Shown: positions 1 through 8,222, counted from the first letter of the stretch. The stretch: 64,000 nucleotides of DNA from Tritonibacter litoralis (GCF_009496005.1 NZ_WIBF01000008.1:62001-126000), one strand, 5' to 3'. Program-made: numbers and translations. Notes: generated from the sequence alone by a model not told the origin.

Positions 1-459
1 GCCGGGTCGTAGGAATCCGGACACGCCTGATGCCACATCAACCTTGATTGCAAAAGCGCGCTGCCCCGGTTTTAATCGAGACGTCAGACCTGCATCTTCA
101 CCGGGATTGGTGACCTTGACAGCAAGAATGGCCTCGCCGGGTTCGATTTCTCGCAGAACCACCCGCTGGTCTTCGGCACGTCCCGGCGGAAAGAGGGTTT
201 CGACGGTTTGGAACGTGCCCTCGGGCAGGCTCTCTTGTGGCCAGCGCACCTGCCGCACCATTTCTTCGGTCAGGCGTTGGCCGTATTTCAGCGGCTCAGT
301 GGCGACAAAAACATTCACTGTTGGAATGGCCTGTTCACGCGTCGCACGTTCATGCGCCAGTGCGTTTTGATATGCGCCAATCCGGTTCTTGACCATCATA
401 ACAGCCCCCCCGGCGAGGGCGATACCTGCAACTAGAACGATACCGAAGACTGCGCGCAT
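1..459 (-). CDS. cpaB: Flp pilus assembly protein CpaB/RcpC (C-terminus cut by window edge)
   Basis: Partial gene. The 153 visible residues begin MRAVFGIVLVAGIALAGG, a single N-terminal membrane anchor, followed after about residue 50 by a SAF-type domain (PTVNVFVATEPLKYGQRL, then RWPQESLPEG and VVLREIEPGEAIL). This is the layout of CpaB/RcpC, the periplasmic protein of the tight-adherence pilus that supports the outer-membrane secretin. Two small pilin-like genes lie just upstream on the same strand, so the rest of the tad operon should continue beyond the left edge. The ATG at 459 follows an AGGAG-like ribosome site (AAAGGAGCACCTG). Confidence 0.88.
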   Translation of the reverse strand, partial: MRAVFGIVLVAGIALAGGAVMMVKNRIGAYQNALAHERATREQAIPTVNVFVATEPLKYGQRLTEEMVRQVRWPQESLPEGTFQTVETLFPPGRAEDQRVVLREIEPGEAILAVKVTNPGEDAGLTSRLKPGQRAFAIKVDVASGVSGFLRPG

Positions 460-596
460 CAGGTGCTCCTTTGGGTGCTGTGTGTTGAATAAGAAAGGGT
501 GAATTAAAAAGGCGATGCAGACGGGCCTGTCTGATACTTGCTGTTTGAAAACCGAGCTGGAAGTTAATCCACAAAAACGGCAAGCTGATCGCCATC

Positions 597-803
597 TTAT
601 TCCAGCGCATTCCCCTGGCTGGCCAAATCTGTGCTTGTCGCGCCCATATAGCCGCTTACAGCTGTCAATACGCCTTCCAGACCTGTGCGCAAAGGCGTGG
701 TCAAAAGGAGTACGGCGGCCATAACAACGGCTGTCAGGATCACCCAATCGACGGTTACCGCGCCACTTTCGTCGCGGCGAAATTTCTGAAACATATGTCG
801 CAT
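597..803 (-). CDS. Small Flp-pilin-like protein (second copy)
   Basis: 68 residues: a short basic leader ending DESG, then AVTVDWVILTAVVMAAVLLL, one hydrophobic segment and a short polar tail. This is a type IVb (Flp) prepilin layout, with cleavage expected after the glycine. The canonical Glu5-Tyr6 of the mature pilin is replaced by Asp-Trp, as in the neighbour at 948-1175. It lies between that pilin and cpaB, so it may be a minor pilin or pseudopilin of the same machine. ATG at 803; an alternative ATG at 794 would shorten the leader by three residues. No strong Shine-Dalgarno sequence is visible. Confidence 0.75.
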   Translation of the reverse strand: MRHMFQKFRRDESGAVTVDWVILTAVVMAAVLLLTTPLRTGLEGVLTAVSGYMGATSTDLASQGNALE

Positions 804-834
804 AATCGGTCCCGGATTGTGGTTTCGGGAAAAT

Positions 835-891
835 GCGGCCGCGCGTTTGTAATGTACCGTTTTGGGGGCGTACTTGGGCAGGCGCGGCCGC
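835..891 (-). promoter_or_regulatory. Long inverted repeat between the two pilin genes
   Basis: A perfect 10-bp inverted repeat, GCGGCCGCGC (835-844) and GCGCGGCCGC (882-891), encloses a 37-base loop. Read on the minus strand the hairpin is followed by ATTTTCCC, a short U-rich stretch. It sits downstream of the first pilin gene and upstream of the second, so it could act as a partial terminator or mRNA-stabilising structure that makes the first pilin the most abundant product. The role is inferred. Confidence 0.5.
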
Positions 892-947
892 AGCTTTGTT
901 TTTGAACCAGGAGCCGGTGCCCCTGATTACGCTGTTAAGCGTCTAAC

Positions 948-1175
948 TTATTCGGTGGTTGTTGTAGAAGAAGAACCAATCGCGCCGGTGGTACCCAGCG
1001 AGGTGCCGGTGCCGGTCAGGTAGGAGCTGGTGGTTGTGACCAGGCCGGAGGTGCCGGACTGAATGCCAGTGTAAACAACGCCGGCCAGAGCAGCAACGGC
1101 AGCGGTCAGAACAACCCAGTCAACGGTTACGGCGCCGGATTCGTCTTCGCGGAAGTTTTTGATGAATTTGATCAT
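948..1175 (-). CDS. Flp-type major pilin candidate
   Basis: 75 residues starting MIKFIKNFREDESG, then AVTVDWVVLTAAVAALAGVV and a Ser/Thr/Gly-rich tail ending SSSTTTTE. The leader with DESG followed by a single hydrophobic helix is typical of Flp/Fap pilins exported and processed by a TadV/CpaA peptidase. The mature +5/+6 residues are Asp-Trp instead of Glu-Tyr. I chose ATG 1175 because GGAGGG lies seven bases upstream; an in-frame TTG at 1190 would make that Shine-Dalgarno sequence part of the coding region. As the first gene of the visible cluster it is the likely major subunit. Confidence 0.8.
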   Translation of the reverse strand: MIKFIKNFREDESGAVTVDWVVLTAAVAALAGVVYTGIQSGTSGLVTTTSSYLTGTGTSLGTTGAIGSSSTTTTE

Positions 1176-1538
1176 GGTTAGTCCCTCCAAAGGATCTCAT
1201 AAAAGGTGTCTCGACCGCTTCGAAGCTGTATCTGAGGAGTGCTCTCTCACCAGCGTGTCCCCTGTCCGTCGCGGTATGAGCACATATAGCCAGCGGAGAA
1301 TGGCAGGATTTGGGCTGAAACCCGGAACAACACGCCCAATTTTAACTTTTCAGCAGGGAATGGGGTAAGGCGCTGAAAGTTAAGAAAAAAAATAGTAACT
1401 AAATGTTGATAGCCGTGGCTTGCATGCGGCACATCGGGGCAAATATGGCGATGTTGCCAAATTTGGGCGGGTTTTACTGGCAGTTTGCGCCGGATTGGTA
1501 AAAACTTTCCTAAAATCAGCGGTAATACGAGCAGTCTT
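1176..1538. other. Divergent intergenic region (pilin / lytic transglycosylase)
   Basis: 363 bases with no convincing gene. It must carry the pilin promoter (minus) and the transglycosylase promoter (plus). Visible structure: a palindrome GCTTCGAAGC near 1217-1226, an interrupted inverted repeat TTAACTTTTCAGC / GCTGAAAGTTAA (1342-1354 and 1372-1383), and an A-run at 1384-1392. Open frames crossing the region have no recognisable protein features. Confidence 0.6.
1342..1383. promoter_or_regulatory. Interrupted inverted repeat in the pilin upstream region
   Basis: TTAACTTTTCAGC at 1342-1354 pairs with GCTGAAAGTTAA at 1372-1383, with one bulged T. It lies 167-208 bases upstream of the pilin start and about 155 bases upstream of the transglycosylase start. 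No U-tract follows on either strand in the right place, so an operator is more likely than a terminator. Function unknown. Confidence 0.4.
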
Positions 1539-2378
1539 ATGGGGTTTTTACGGAATCGGCTGATCCCGGTTTTTTTGACGGCGGTCCTTGCGGTCGCTCC
1601 GGCACCAAGAAGTACAGCCCAAAGCGAACCCGCAGCGCCCAAGCGGGTGACGCCTGCACCGTTTCCTGAGTTCCAATCCAAAACCGTCCGCCCGCCCAAA
1701 GCGGGCGCGCCGAAACGCTCCATTGTCCAAATTACGCCGGAAGCCGCAGCAGAGACGCAACAGCCTCAGACAGACCAAACGTCCAGCGTGGTGCCCGCGC
1801 GATATGGCAGTTTCTGGCAGGTGATCTCGCCAAAACAGGCAGACAGCGGTCCGGGACGCCTTGCGTCGGCCCTGTTGGAAGTCTCGCGCCAGCCGGGATT
1901 GTCGCCGCCACGTTTGCAGGATCTTCAAGACATGGCCGCAGCCTATGGCGTGCCGCTTTTGCTGGAGACAGTGAATACTCGTGTCTCTCCGGCACTGGCC
2001 TTGGCGGTGATCGCGGTGGAAAGCGCGGGTCGGGCAGATGTGACCAGCGCCGCCGGGGCACAGGGGGTGATGCAGCTGACGCCCGAGACGGCTGACCGGT
2101 TTGGGGTCCAGGATCCATTTGACGCGGCGCAGAACATTGCGGGCGGTGTCAAATACCTGGATTGGTTGATGGAGCGGTTTGACGGCGACCCGATCCTGGT
2201 TTTGGCGGGCTACAACGCGGGCGCCGGAGCGGTGCGCGACCATGAGGGTGTGCCCCCCTATGCCGAGACGCGGGATTACGTGCCCAAAGTGCTCGCCGCG
2301 TTCCAGGTGGCCCGGGGCCTATGCAAAACACCGCCTGAGCTTATTTCGGACGGCTGCGTGTTTCACGTGTTGAAATAA
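1539..2378 (+). CDS. Lytic murein transglycosylase (SLT domain)
   Basis: 279 residues. An N-terminal signal peptide (MGFLRNRLIPVFLTAVLAVA, with AQS just after it) and a proline-rich linker precede a C-terminal goose-lysozyme-like SLT domain. Diagnostic pieces are ALAVIAVESAGR, with the catalytic Glu in VES, then GAQGVMQLTPETA, AAQNIAGGVKYLDWL and LAGYNAGAGAV. The enzyme cleaves the MurNAc-GlcNAc bond of peptidoglycan in the periplasm, leaving a 1,6-anhydro end. ATG 1539 starts directly at the signal peptide; an upstream in-frame start at 1485 would add 18 residues with no signal character. Its position beside the pilus genes might mean it opens the wall for pilus assembly, but that is inference. 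Confidence 0.88.
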   Translation: MGFLRNRLIPVFLTAVLAVAPAPRSTAQSEPAAPKRVTPAPFPEFQSKTVRPPKAGAPKRSIVQITPEAAAETQQPQTDQTSSVVPARYGSFWQVISPKQADSGPGRLASALLEVSRQPGLSPPRLQDLQDMAAAYGVPLLLETVNTRVSPALALAVIAVESAGRADVTSAAGAQGVMQLTPETADRFGVQDPFDAAQNIAGGVKYLDWLMERFDGDPILVLAGYNAGAGAVRDHEGVPPYAETRDYVPKVLAAFQVARGLCKTPPELISDGCVFHVLK

Positions 2379-2381
2379 AAA

Positions 2382-2405
2382 AGGCCGCCAAAACACTGGC
2401 GGCCT
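2382..2405 (-). terminator. Rho-independent terminator of scoAB
   Basis: Hairpin AGGCCGCCA / TGGCGGCCT with a 6-base loop. On the minus strand it is followed by a TTTTTT run, so it terminates scoB. It sits immediately after the stop codon of the convergent transglycosylase gene. Confidence 0.8.
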
Positions 2406-2428
2406 AAGAATAGACTATAAGCGCAGGA

Positions 2429-3055
2429 TCAGTCGACCAGCGTTGCCTCGGTGGCTTTGACCATATCGTCCATCGATACGCCCTCGGCCAGCTCGACAAC
2501 TTTCAAACCGCCCTCGACAACATCCAAAACGCCAAGATTGGTGATGATGCGATCCACCACACCTTTGCCGGTCAGGGGCAGGGTGCATTCTTTGAGCAGT
2601 TTGGAGACGCCATGTTTGTTGGTGTGGTCCATGACCACCACAACCCGGCCCACACCCGCGACCAGATCCATTGCGCCGCCCATGCCTTTGACCAGCTTGC
2701 CGGGGATCATCCAGTTCGCAAGGTCGCCGTTTTCAGCAACTTCCATTGCGCCCAGGATCGCCATGGCAATCTTGCCACCGCGGATCATGGCAAAGGATTG
2801 CGCGCTGTCGAAATAGGCGGTCTGCGGCAGCTCGGTTATGGTCTGTTTGCCTGCATTGATCAGGTCGGCGTCTTCTTCCCCGTCGATCGGGAAGGGGCCC
2901 ATGCCCAGCATTCCGTTTTCCGACTGCAACGTCACCTCGATCCCTTCGGGGATATAGTTTGACACCAGCGTCGGGATGCCGATGCCGAGGTTCACATACC
3001 AGCCGTCTTGCAGTTCCTGTGCGGCGCGGGCCGCCATTTGGTTACGATCCCACAT
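2429..3055 (-). CDS. scoB: 3-oxoacid CoA-transferase subunit B
   Basis: 208 residues, the usual length of the beta subunit. It holds [11 protein letters not shown] near residue 21 and [10 protein letters not shown] near 45-54. The Glu of SENG (Glu46) is the residue that forms the glutamyl-CoA thioester in class I CoA transferases. With subunit A it moves CoA from succinyl-CoA to acetoacetate or another 3-oxoacid, feeding ketone bodies into the TCA cycle. It follows scoA by 3 bases, so the two are co-transcribed and probably co-translated. Substrate (acetoacetate versus 3-oxoadipate) cannot be settled from sequence alone; the scoAB type is favoured by overall similarity and the lack of aromatic-pathway genes alongside. 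Confidence 0.88.
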   Translation of the reverse strand: MWDRNQMAARAAQELQDGWYVNLGIGIPTLVSNYIPEGIEVTLQSENGMLGMGPFPIDGEEDADLINAGKQTITELPQTAYFDSAQSFAMIRGGKIAMAILGAMEVAENGDLANWMIPGKLVKGMGGAMDLVAGVGRVVVVMDHTNKHGVSKLLKECTLPLTGKGVVDRIITNLGVLDVVEGGLKVVELAEGVSMDDMVKATEATLVD

Positions 3056-3058
3056 GGT

Positions 3059-3772
3059 TTACCCCTCCCGTACAGTGCGCTGTTCGATGCGCTTTTCGTG
3101 GTCGCCTTGGATAATGCGGTGCACATAGATGCCCGGTAGGTGGATCGCGTCCGGGTCCAGCGAACCAGTGGGGACGATCTCTTCAACTTCGGCAACACAG
3201 ATCTTGCCACAGGTGGCCGCGGGCACATTGAAGTTGCGCGCCGTCTTGCGGAAGATCAGGTTGCCCGTCTCATCGGCTTTCCAGGCTTTGACAATGGCAA
3301 GATCGGCAAAGATGCCTTCTTCCATGATATAGTCTTCCAGTTCACCGTCAGGGCCGGTTGGGAATTGCTTCTCCAGTTTGCCGTCGGCAATCACAGTGCC
3401 CACGCCTGTTTTGGTGAAGAAGCCTGGGATACCTGCACCGCCTGCACGCATACGCTCGGCCAGGGTGCCTTGGGGGTTGAACTCAAGCTCCAACTCACCG
3501 GACAGATACTGGCGCATGAACTCCGCGTTTTCGCCCACATAGGACGAGATCATCTTTTTCACCTGACGCGTCTGCAACAGGATGCCGATGCCAAAATCAT
3601 CAACGCCTGCGTTGTTGGAGGCAAAGGTCAGATCCTTGGTCCCTGCGTCTTTGATGGCGTCCAGCAAGAGTTCTGGAATGCCGCAAAGGCCAAAGCCGCC
3701 AGCTGCGATAAACATACCGTCGTGCAACAGCCCATCCAGGGCGTCGGCGGCGGTGGAATACACTTTCTTCAT
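3059..3772 (-). CDS. scoA: 3-oxoacid CoA-transferase subunit A
   Basis: 237 residues, first gene of the scoAB pair. It starts MKKVYSTAADALDGLL and contains the glycine-rich CoA-binding segment AAGGFGLCGIPE (residues 23-34), then LTFASNNAG and, near the C-terminus, ARNFNVPAATCGK. These are the conserved blocks of the alpha subunit of succinyl-CoA:3-ketoacid CoA-transferase. Cytosolic, acting as a heterotetramer with scoB. The upstream region (3773-4047) is AT-rich and shared with the divergent Hint gene, so the promoter should lie there. Confidence 0.88.
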   Translation of the reverse strand: MKKVYSTAADALDGLLHDGMFIAAGGFGLCGIPELLLDAIKDAGTKDLTFASNNAGVDDFGIGILLQTRQVKKMISSYVGENAEFMRQYLSGELELEFNPQGTLAERMRAGGAGIPGFFTKTGVGTVIADGKLEKQFPTGPDGELEDYIMEEGIFADLAIVKAWKADETGNLIFRKTARNFNVPAATCGKICVAEVEEIVPTGSLDPDAIHLPGIYVHRIIQGDHEKRIEQRTVREG

Positions 3773-3945
3773 GAAGTCCTCCCGACTACTGAAATTCTGG
3801 ACAAGTTGTCGCGCCGAGACCGGGCTAAGTCAAGAATACTGAGAGTTTCAGGTATTTCTACGGAAGGGGATAACCGGGGCAGGATTAATCTTTTTTTACA
3901 TATGTTAACCTTTGGTGAGGCATTTTGCGGAAATTTTGGCCAATT

Positions 3946-3963
3946 TTACGTGTTAATACGTAA
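3946..3963. promoter_or_regulatory. Palindromic operator candidate (scoA / Hint gene)
   Basis: TTACGT-GTTAAT-ACGTAA, a perfect 6-6-6 inverted repeat in the AT-rich divergent region between scoA and the Hint gene. It is 85 bases upstream of the Hint start and 174 bases upstream of the scoA start. The binding protein is unknown. Confidence 0.45.
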
Positions 3964-4047
3964 TTTTGAAGTTGAGAATTTTCAGAAAATTAAGACTTTA
4001 TTACCAATTGATCCGGAGACTGACTCTTAGATCCATGGGGGATTAAG

Positions 4048-5301
4048 ATGTCTGACTACACGATAGACGCGTTCTATCTCGGTTCTGCCGCCGAGTGGGA
4101 CACGTTCGATGGTAATTGGTCTGTGGCGCAAGCCTTTTCCTTGGTTGGTAAAACATATGGCAGCGGGGCAGCTCCGTTGTTTGACACTTACGAGAGATTG
4201 TTGCTCGAAGGGGTGGGCCTGCACGATGGGGTGGGGCAAGATGCGTCGCTTCAATCTCTGCATCCATTGATCGTGGAACAGGCCGCTGATCCACTGGATG
4301 GCGCTTTAGAATATCATGTTACCATACATATGTCGGATGGCCTGTCGGTGGCGGCCAAGATGTATATCTTGCAAGATGATCTGGGGCGGTTGTTTCTGAC
4401 AACTGGCTACGGTCCACCTTTGATCCGGCCGCAATCTGTCAGTTCGATCACAATTGACCGTCTGGCTGGGGACAACCTCAACTGGTTGTGTTCTGACTTG
4501 GAGACCAGCGCCTTTGTCACCAGTTTTCTGGAAGGCACCCGTTTGATGGTGTCTGGCGGTGAAATCCCCGTCGAGCAGTTGCAGATTGGCGATCAGATCC
4601 AGACATTGGATCATGGCCTGCAACCCATTGTGTGGATGGGGTGCCAGCATGTTGTGTCGGGCACAGATGAGGTCCCGATCCGAATTGCAGCGGGGGCATT
4701 GGGAATGGGCTGGCCCAAACGGCCGCTTTATGTATCGCCGCAGCATCGTGTGTTGATTGCCTCAGGCCTCGCGCAGCAGATGTTTGACCAAGCGCAGGTT
4801 TTGGTTCCCGCCAAAAAGCTGCTTGGCTTGCCGGGGATCAGCCAGAAAGCCGTACACCAGGCCTTGACCTATTGGCATGTTATGACACGCGCCCATGAAG
4901 TTGTGTTTGCAGAAAGCGCGCTGGTTGAGAGTTTCCTGCCCGGACCAATGGCATTGTCCGCTTTGCCGGAGCGAAACCGGAGGGATCTGTACAAACATCA
5001 GCCGTCGTTGGTGTTTCAGGAAGGCAAACCCCAAACCGCACGGCGTTGTGTGGAAGGCGCGCGGGCGGAGATCCTGGTGGACCGATTGTCACGCTTGTCG
5101 CGTCCGGTGTTGGAGGCTGCGTGCCTATCACGCGCCGCGTCGACCGGTTCGTGGGCGTCACAGGCCCGTACGCGGCGCGCTGCAGCGGTGCGCTGTCGGG
5201 CGGATGTCGCTGGGGTCTATGCGGCGCAGGATGTGCCCGGCCCCACGGCGGAGACTTGGGGGAAGCCAAACTTATCTGTCTTACCCCCGCGCCAGAACTG
5301 A
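4048..5301 (+). CDS. Hint-domain (Hedgehog/intein-like, Hint_2) protein
   Basis: 417 residues. The N-terminal about 150 residues match nothing I recognise. The Hint domain starts near residue 157 with FLEGTRLMVSGGEIPVEQL and continues GDQIQTLDHGLQPIVWMG, RIAAGALGMG, YVSPQHRVLI and YWHVMTRAHEVVFAES. This is the pattern of the Hint_2 family common in Roseobacters. The first residue is not the usual Cys (FLEGT), so self-splicing is doubtful. After ARRCVEGARAEILVDRL (about residue 344), where the second Hint protein of the window ends, there are about 70 further residues rich in Arg, Ala and Ser. Function unknown. It has its own terminator overlapping the end of topA. Confidence 0.75.
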   Translation: MSDYTIDAFYLGSAAEWDTFDGNWSVAQAFSLVGKTYGSGAAPLFDTYERLLLEGVGLHDGVGQDASLQSLHPLIVEQAADPLDGALEYHVTIHMSDGLSVAAKMYILQDDLGRLFLTTGYGPPLIRPQSVSSITIDRLAGDNLNWLCSDLETSAFVTSFLEGTRLMVSGGEIPVEQLQIGDQIQTLDHGLQPIVWMGCQHVVSGTDEVPIRIAAGALGMGWPKRPLYVSPQHRVLIASGLAQQMFDQAQVLVPAKKLLGLPGISQKAVHQALTYWHVMTRAHEVVFAESALVESFLPGPMALSALPERNRRDLYKHQPSLVFQEGKPQTARRCVEGARAEILVDRLSRLSRPVLEAACLSRAASTGSWASQARTRRAAAVRCRADVAGVYAAQDVPGPTAETWGKPNLSVLPPRQN

Positions 5302-5302
5302 T

Positions 5303-5333
5303 GGCGGACGCTTTATTCAGCGTCCGCCTTTTT
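5303..5333 (+). terminator. Terminator of the Hint gene, embedded in the 3' end of topA
   Basis: Perfect 10-bp stem GGCGGACGCT / AGCGTCCGCC with loop TTATTC, followed by TTTTT on the plus strand. The left arm follows the Hint stop codon directly. The loop contains the topA stop codon (read on minus) and the right arm encodes the last topA residues. Confidence 0.8.
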
Positions 5334-8012
5334 GGTGCCTGAGGCCGCTTTTTTCGTAGCGGTCTTCTTGGTGGTTGTTTTCTTGGCTGTGGTCTTTTTG
5401 GCAGTCGTTTTCTTGGCTGCTGCTTTCTTCTTTGGGGCTTTCTTGCCGGCCTTCTCAGCGATCAGCGCCACGGCCATTTCCACAGTCACGTCTTTGGGTT
5501 CCACATCTTTGGGCAGGGTCGCATTGACCTTTTCCCACTTGACATAAGGCCCATAGCGTCCATCCATAATCTGGATTGCGCCGCCACCATCAGGATGCTC
5601 GCCCAGCTCTTTCAAGGCTTTGGCCGCGGCGCGGCCGCCGCGCCGTCCGGGATTTGCGCGCTTCTCGGCCAGCATCTCTGTGGCGCGGTTCATGCCGATC
5701 TCAAAGACGTCCATGGTCTCTTTGAGGTTCACATAGATTGGCTTTTCTTCATCCGGCAGCTGGTGCATCAGATAGGGGCCAAACCGACCCAGATTGGAGG
5801 CCACAACGCCACCATCCGGGTGCTGGCCGATTTCACGTGGCAGGGTCAGCAGAGTAACCGCCTGTTCCAGGGTGATATCGTTCGGGCCCCAACCGGGCAG
5901 ATAGTCTTTGTTCTGTTTCGGCAGCGAAGACCGGGGCGGTTTCTTGTTCTCGGGCGTTGCTTCGCCACGTTGCACATAGGGGCCAAACCGGCCGGATTTG
6001 AGGTGAATCTCGTCGCCGTCATCTTCCCCCAGGATGCGCTCATAACCTTCGGCGCCTTCGCCAGAGATGGGGCGGGTATAGTTGCATTCCGGGTAGTTGC
6101 CACAGCCGACAAATCCACCGGTGCGTGAGGTTTTCAGGTGCAGCTGGCCGGTGCCGCATTTTGGGCAGACGCGGGGATCCGCGCCATCTTCGCGCGCGGG
6201 GTAAAGCTGCGGCGCAAGTGCTTCGTCGAGCACATCGAGAACTTCAGAAATCCGCAGATCAGAGGTTTCGGAAATCGCGGCCGAGAAATCGCGCCAGAAC
6301 TGTCCCAGAAGGTCTTTGTAGTCATGGTCACCGGCCGAGACATTGTCCAGCTGGTCTTCCAGTTCCGCCGTGAACGTGTAGCCCACATATTTGCGGAAGA
6401 AGTTGAGCAGGAAGATCGTCACAATCCGGCCCTTGTCCTCTGGGAACAGGCGGTTTTTGTCTTTACGGACGTAGTCGCGGTCCTGGATCGTGGTGATCAC
6501 AGATGCATAGGTCGACGGGCGACCAATGCCCAGCTCTTCCATCCGTTTGACCAGCGTCGCCTCGGTATAGCGGGGCGGGGGCTGGGTGTGGTGCTGCAGT
6601 GCCAGGACAGAGGTGTTTTGGGACAGGACAGCCGCATCTGCGCCGGCCTTGTCAAAGTCACCCTGCAGGGAGCCTGCAAATTTGATCGGCTCACCTTGCA
6701 TGACCTGCGGCAGGCGCTTGTCGTCATCATCAGTGACCACATCGTCGCGCCCTTCTTCATAGACGCGCATAAAGCCATCAAACAGAACCACTTGGCCTGT
6801 GGCGCGCAACACCACCTGCGCATCACCGGACGCGATATCAACCGTGGTGCGTTCCATCCGGGCGCCGGCCATCTGACAGGCTAGAGTCCGCTTCCAGATC
6901 AGATCATAAAGCTTGCGCTGGTCATCTTCGGACACCTTCAGCGACGCGGCGTCGCGACCCATATCGGTGGGGCGGATACATTCGTGCGCTTCCTGCGCGT
7001 TCTTGGCTTTGTTCTTGTAGATGCGCGGCTCGGATGGGACATATTCCGCTCCATAGCGTTTCTCGATCTCGGCGCGGGCGGCGGTCACGGCTTCGGGGGC
7101 CATGTCGATCCCGTCGGTCCGCATATAGGTGATCAGACCGGCCTCATACAGGCGCTGGGCGGCGTTCATACATTGACGTGCGCCCATGCCAAACTTGCGG
7201 CTGGCTTCCTGCTGCAGGGTAGATGTCATAAACGGTGCGGAGGGGTTGCGTGAGGCTGGTTTGGCCTCAACCGAACGGGCGGTGAAATCGCGTGCCTCGA
7301 TGGCCTGAACCGCCAGCTCAGCGGCGGTGGAATTGGCAAGGTCGAATTTATCCAGCTTGTCCCCGCCCAAGACGGTGAGGCGAGCTTCAAAGTTTTGACC
7401 GCGCGGGGTGCTCATCTGGGCTTTGACAGACCAGTACTCGCGGGGATTAAACGCCTCGATCTCCATCTCACGTTCAACGATCAGACGCAGGCAGACGGAC
7501 TGCACGCGTCCCGCGGACCGGGCGCCAGGGAGTTTACGCCACAGAACCGGCGAGAGGTTGAAGCCAACAAGGTAGTCGAGCGCACGGCGCGCCAGATAGG
7601 CCTCTACCAGTGGCATGTCGACCTGACGCGGGTTTTTCATCGCCTCGGTCACGGCTTCCTTGGTGATCGCATTAAATGTTACCCGGCTTACGCTGGTGGA
7701 TTTCTTGATAGAGCGCCGCTTGGTCAGCGCCTCTTGCAGGTGCCAGCTGATTGCCTCCCCTTCGCGATCGGGGTCGGTCGCGAGGATCAGCTCATCATCT
7801 GATTTCAACGCATCCGCGATGGCTTTGACATGTTTGCGGCTGTCGGTGCCGACTTCCCATGTCATCGCAAATTCATCGTCCGGATCGACCGATCCATTCT
7901 TTGCGGGCAGGTCGCGGACATGCCCATAAGATGCCAAGACCGTGTAATCGGAGCCTAGGTATTTGTTGATTGTTTTTGCTTTGGCCGGCGATTCGACGAC
8001 AACAACTGGCAT
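5313..8012 (-). CDS. topA: DNA topoisomerase I
   Basis: 899 residues. The TOPRIM domain begins MPVVVVESPAKAKTINKYLG, with the Mg-binding acidic triad DPDREGE at 80-86. The catalytic tyrosine is Tyr296 in LITYMRTDG. A C4 zinc-finger-like segment (CPKCGTGQL, then CGNYPEC) and three GR(F/Y)GPY repeats (GRFGPYVQRGE, GRFGPYLMH, GRYGPYVKW) follow, then a lysine-rich tail built of AKKTT-type repeats, as in many alphaproteobacterial TopA. The enzyme relaxes negative supercoils. ATG 8012 starts exactly at the conserved N-terminus; the upstream in-frame ATG at 8075 would add 21 non-conserved residues. It lies downstream of dprA, a common arrangement. Confidence 0.96.
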   Translation of the reverse strand: MPVVVVESPAKAKTINKYLGSDYTVLASYGHVRDLPAKNGSVDPDDEFAMTWEVGTDSRKHVKAIADALKSDDELILATDPDREGEAISWHLQEALTKRRSIKKSTSVSRVTFNAITKEAVTEAMKNPRQVDMPLVEAYLARRALDYLVGFNLSPVLWRKLPGARSAGRVQSVCLRLIVEREMEIEAFNPREYWSVKAQMSTPRGQNFEARLTVLGGDKLDKFDLANSTAAELAVQAIEARDFTARSVEAKPASRNPSAPFMTSTLQQEASRKFGMGARQCMNAAQRLYEAGLITYMRTDGIDMAPEAVTAARAEIEKRYGAEYVPSEPRIYKNKAKNAQEAHECIRPTDMGRDAASLKVSEDDQRKLYDLIWKRTLACQMAGARMERTTVDIASGDAQVVLRATGQVVLFDGFMRVYEEGRDDVVTDDDDKRLPQVMQGEPIKFAGSLQGDFDKAGADAAVLSQNTSVLALQHHTQPPPRYTEATLVKRMEELGIGRPSTYASVITTIQDRDYVRKDKNRLFPEDKGRIVTIFLLNFFRKYVGYTFTAELEDQLDNVSAGDHDYKDLLGQFWRDFSAAISETSDLRISEVLDVLDEALAPQLYPAREDGADPRVCPKCGTGQLHLKTSRTGGFVGCGNYPECNYTRPISGEGAEGYERILGEDDGDEIHLKSGRFGPYVQRGEATPENKKPPRSSLPKQNKDYLPGWGPNDITLEQAVTLLTLPREIGQHPDGGVVASNLGRFGPYLMHQLPDEEKPIYVNLKETMDVFEIGMNRATEMLAEKRANPGRRGGRAAAKALKELGEHPDGGGAIQIMDGRYGPYVKWEKVNATLPKDVEPKDVTVEMAVALIAEKAGKKAPKKKAAAKKTTAKKTTAKKTTTKKTATKKAASGTKKADAE

Positions 8013-8222
8013 AAAGTAAGGACCTCTTCGGACGTATTCGGCGCGCTCTATGGCGGTGCAAAGTTCGGTGCGCAAGGGCTGAATGTCAATCCGACTGCAT
8101 CAATTCGTGCCTGCCGTCAATCAACAGCAGCACCGTTTTGATGGGTTTTCCGCAAAGGTGCATACAGTGGTGCAGTTTTGCGCATGTCCCGTCGCAATTC
8201 GGGGGCAAAACCTTGGACCGGT

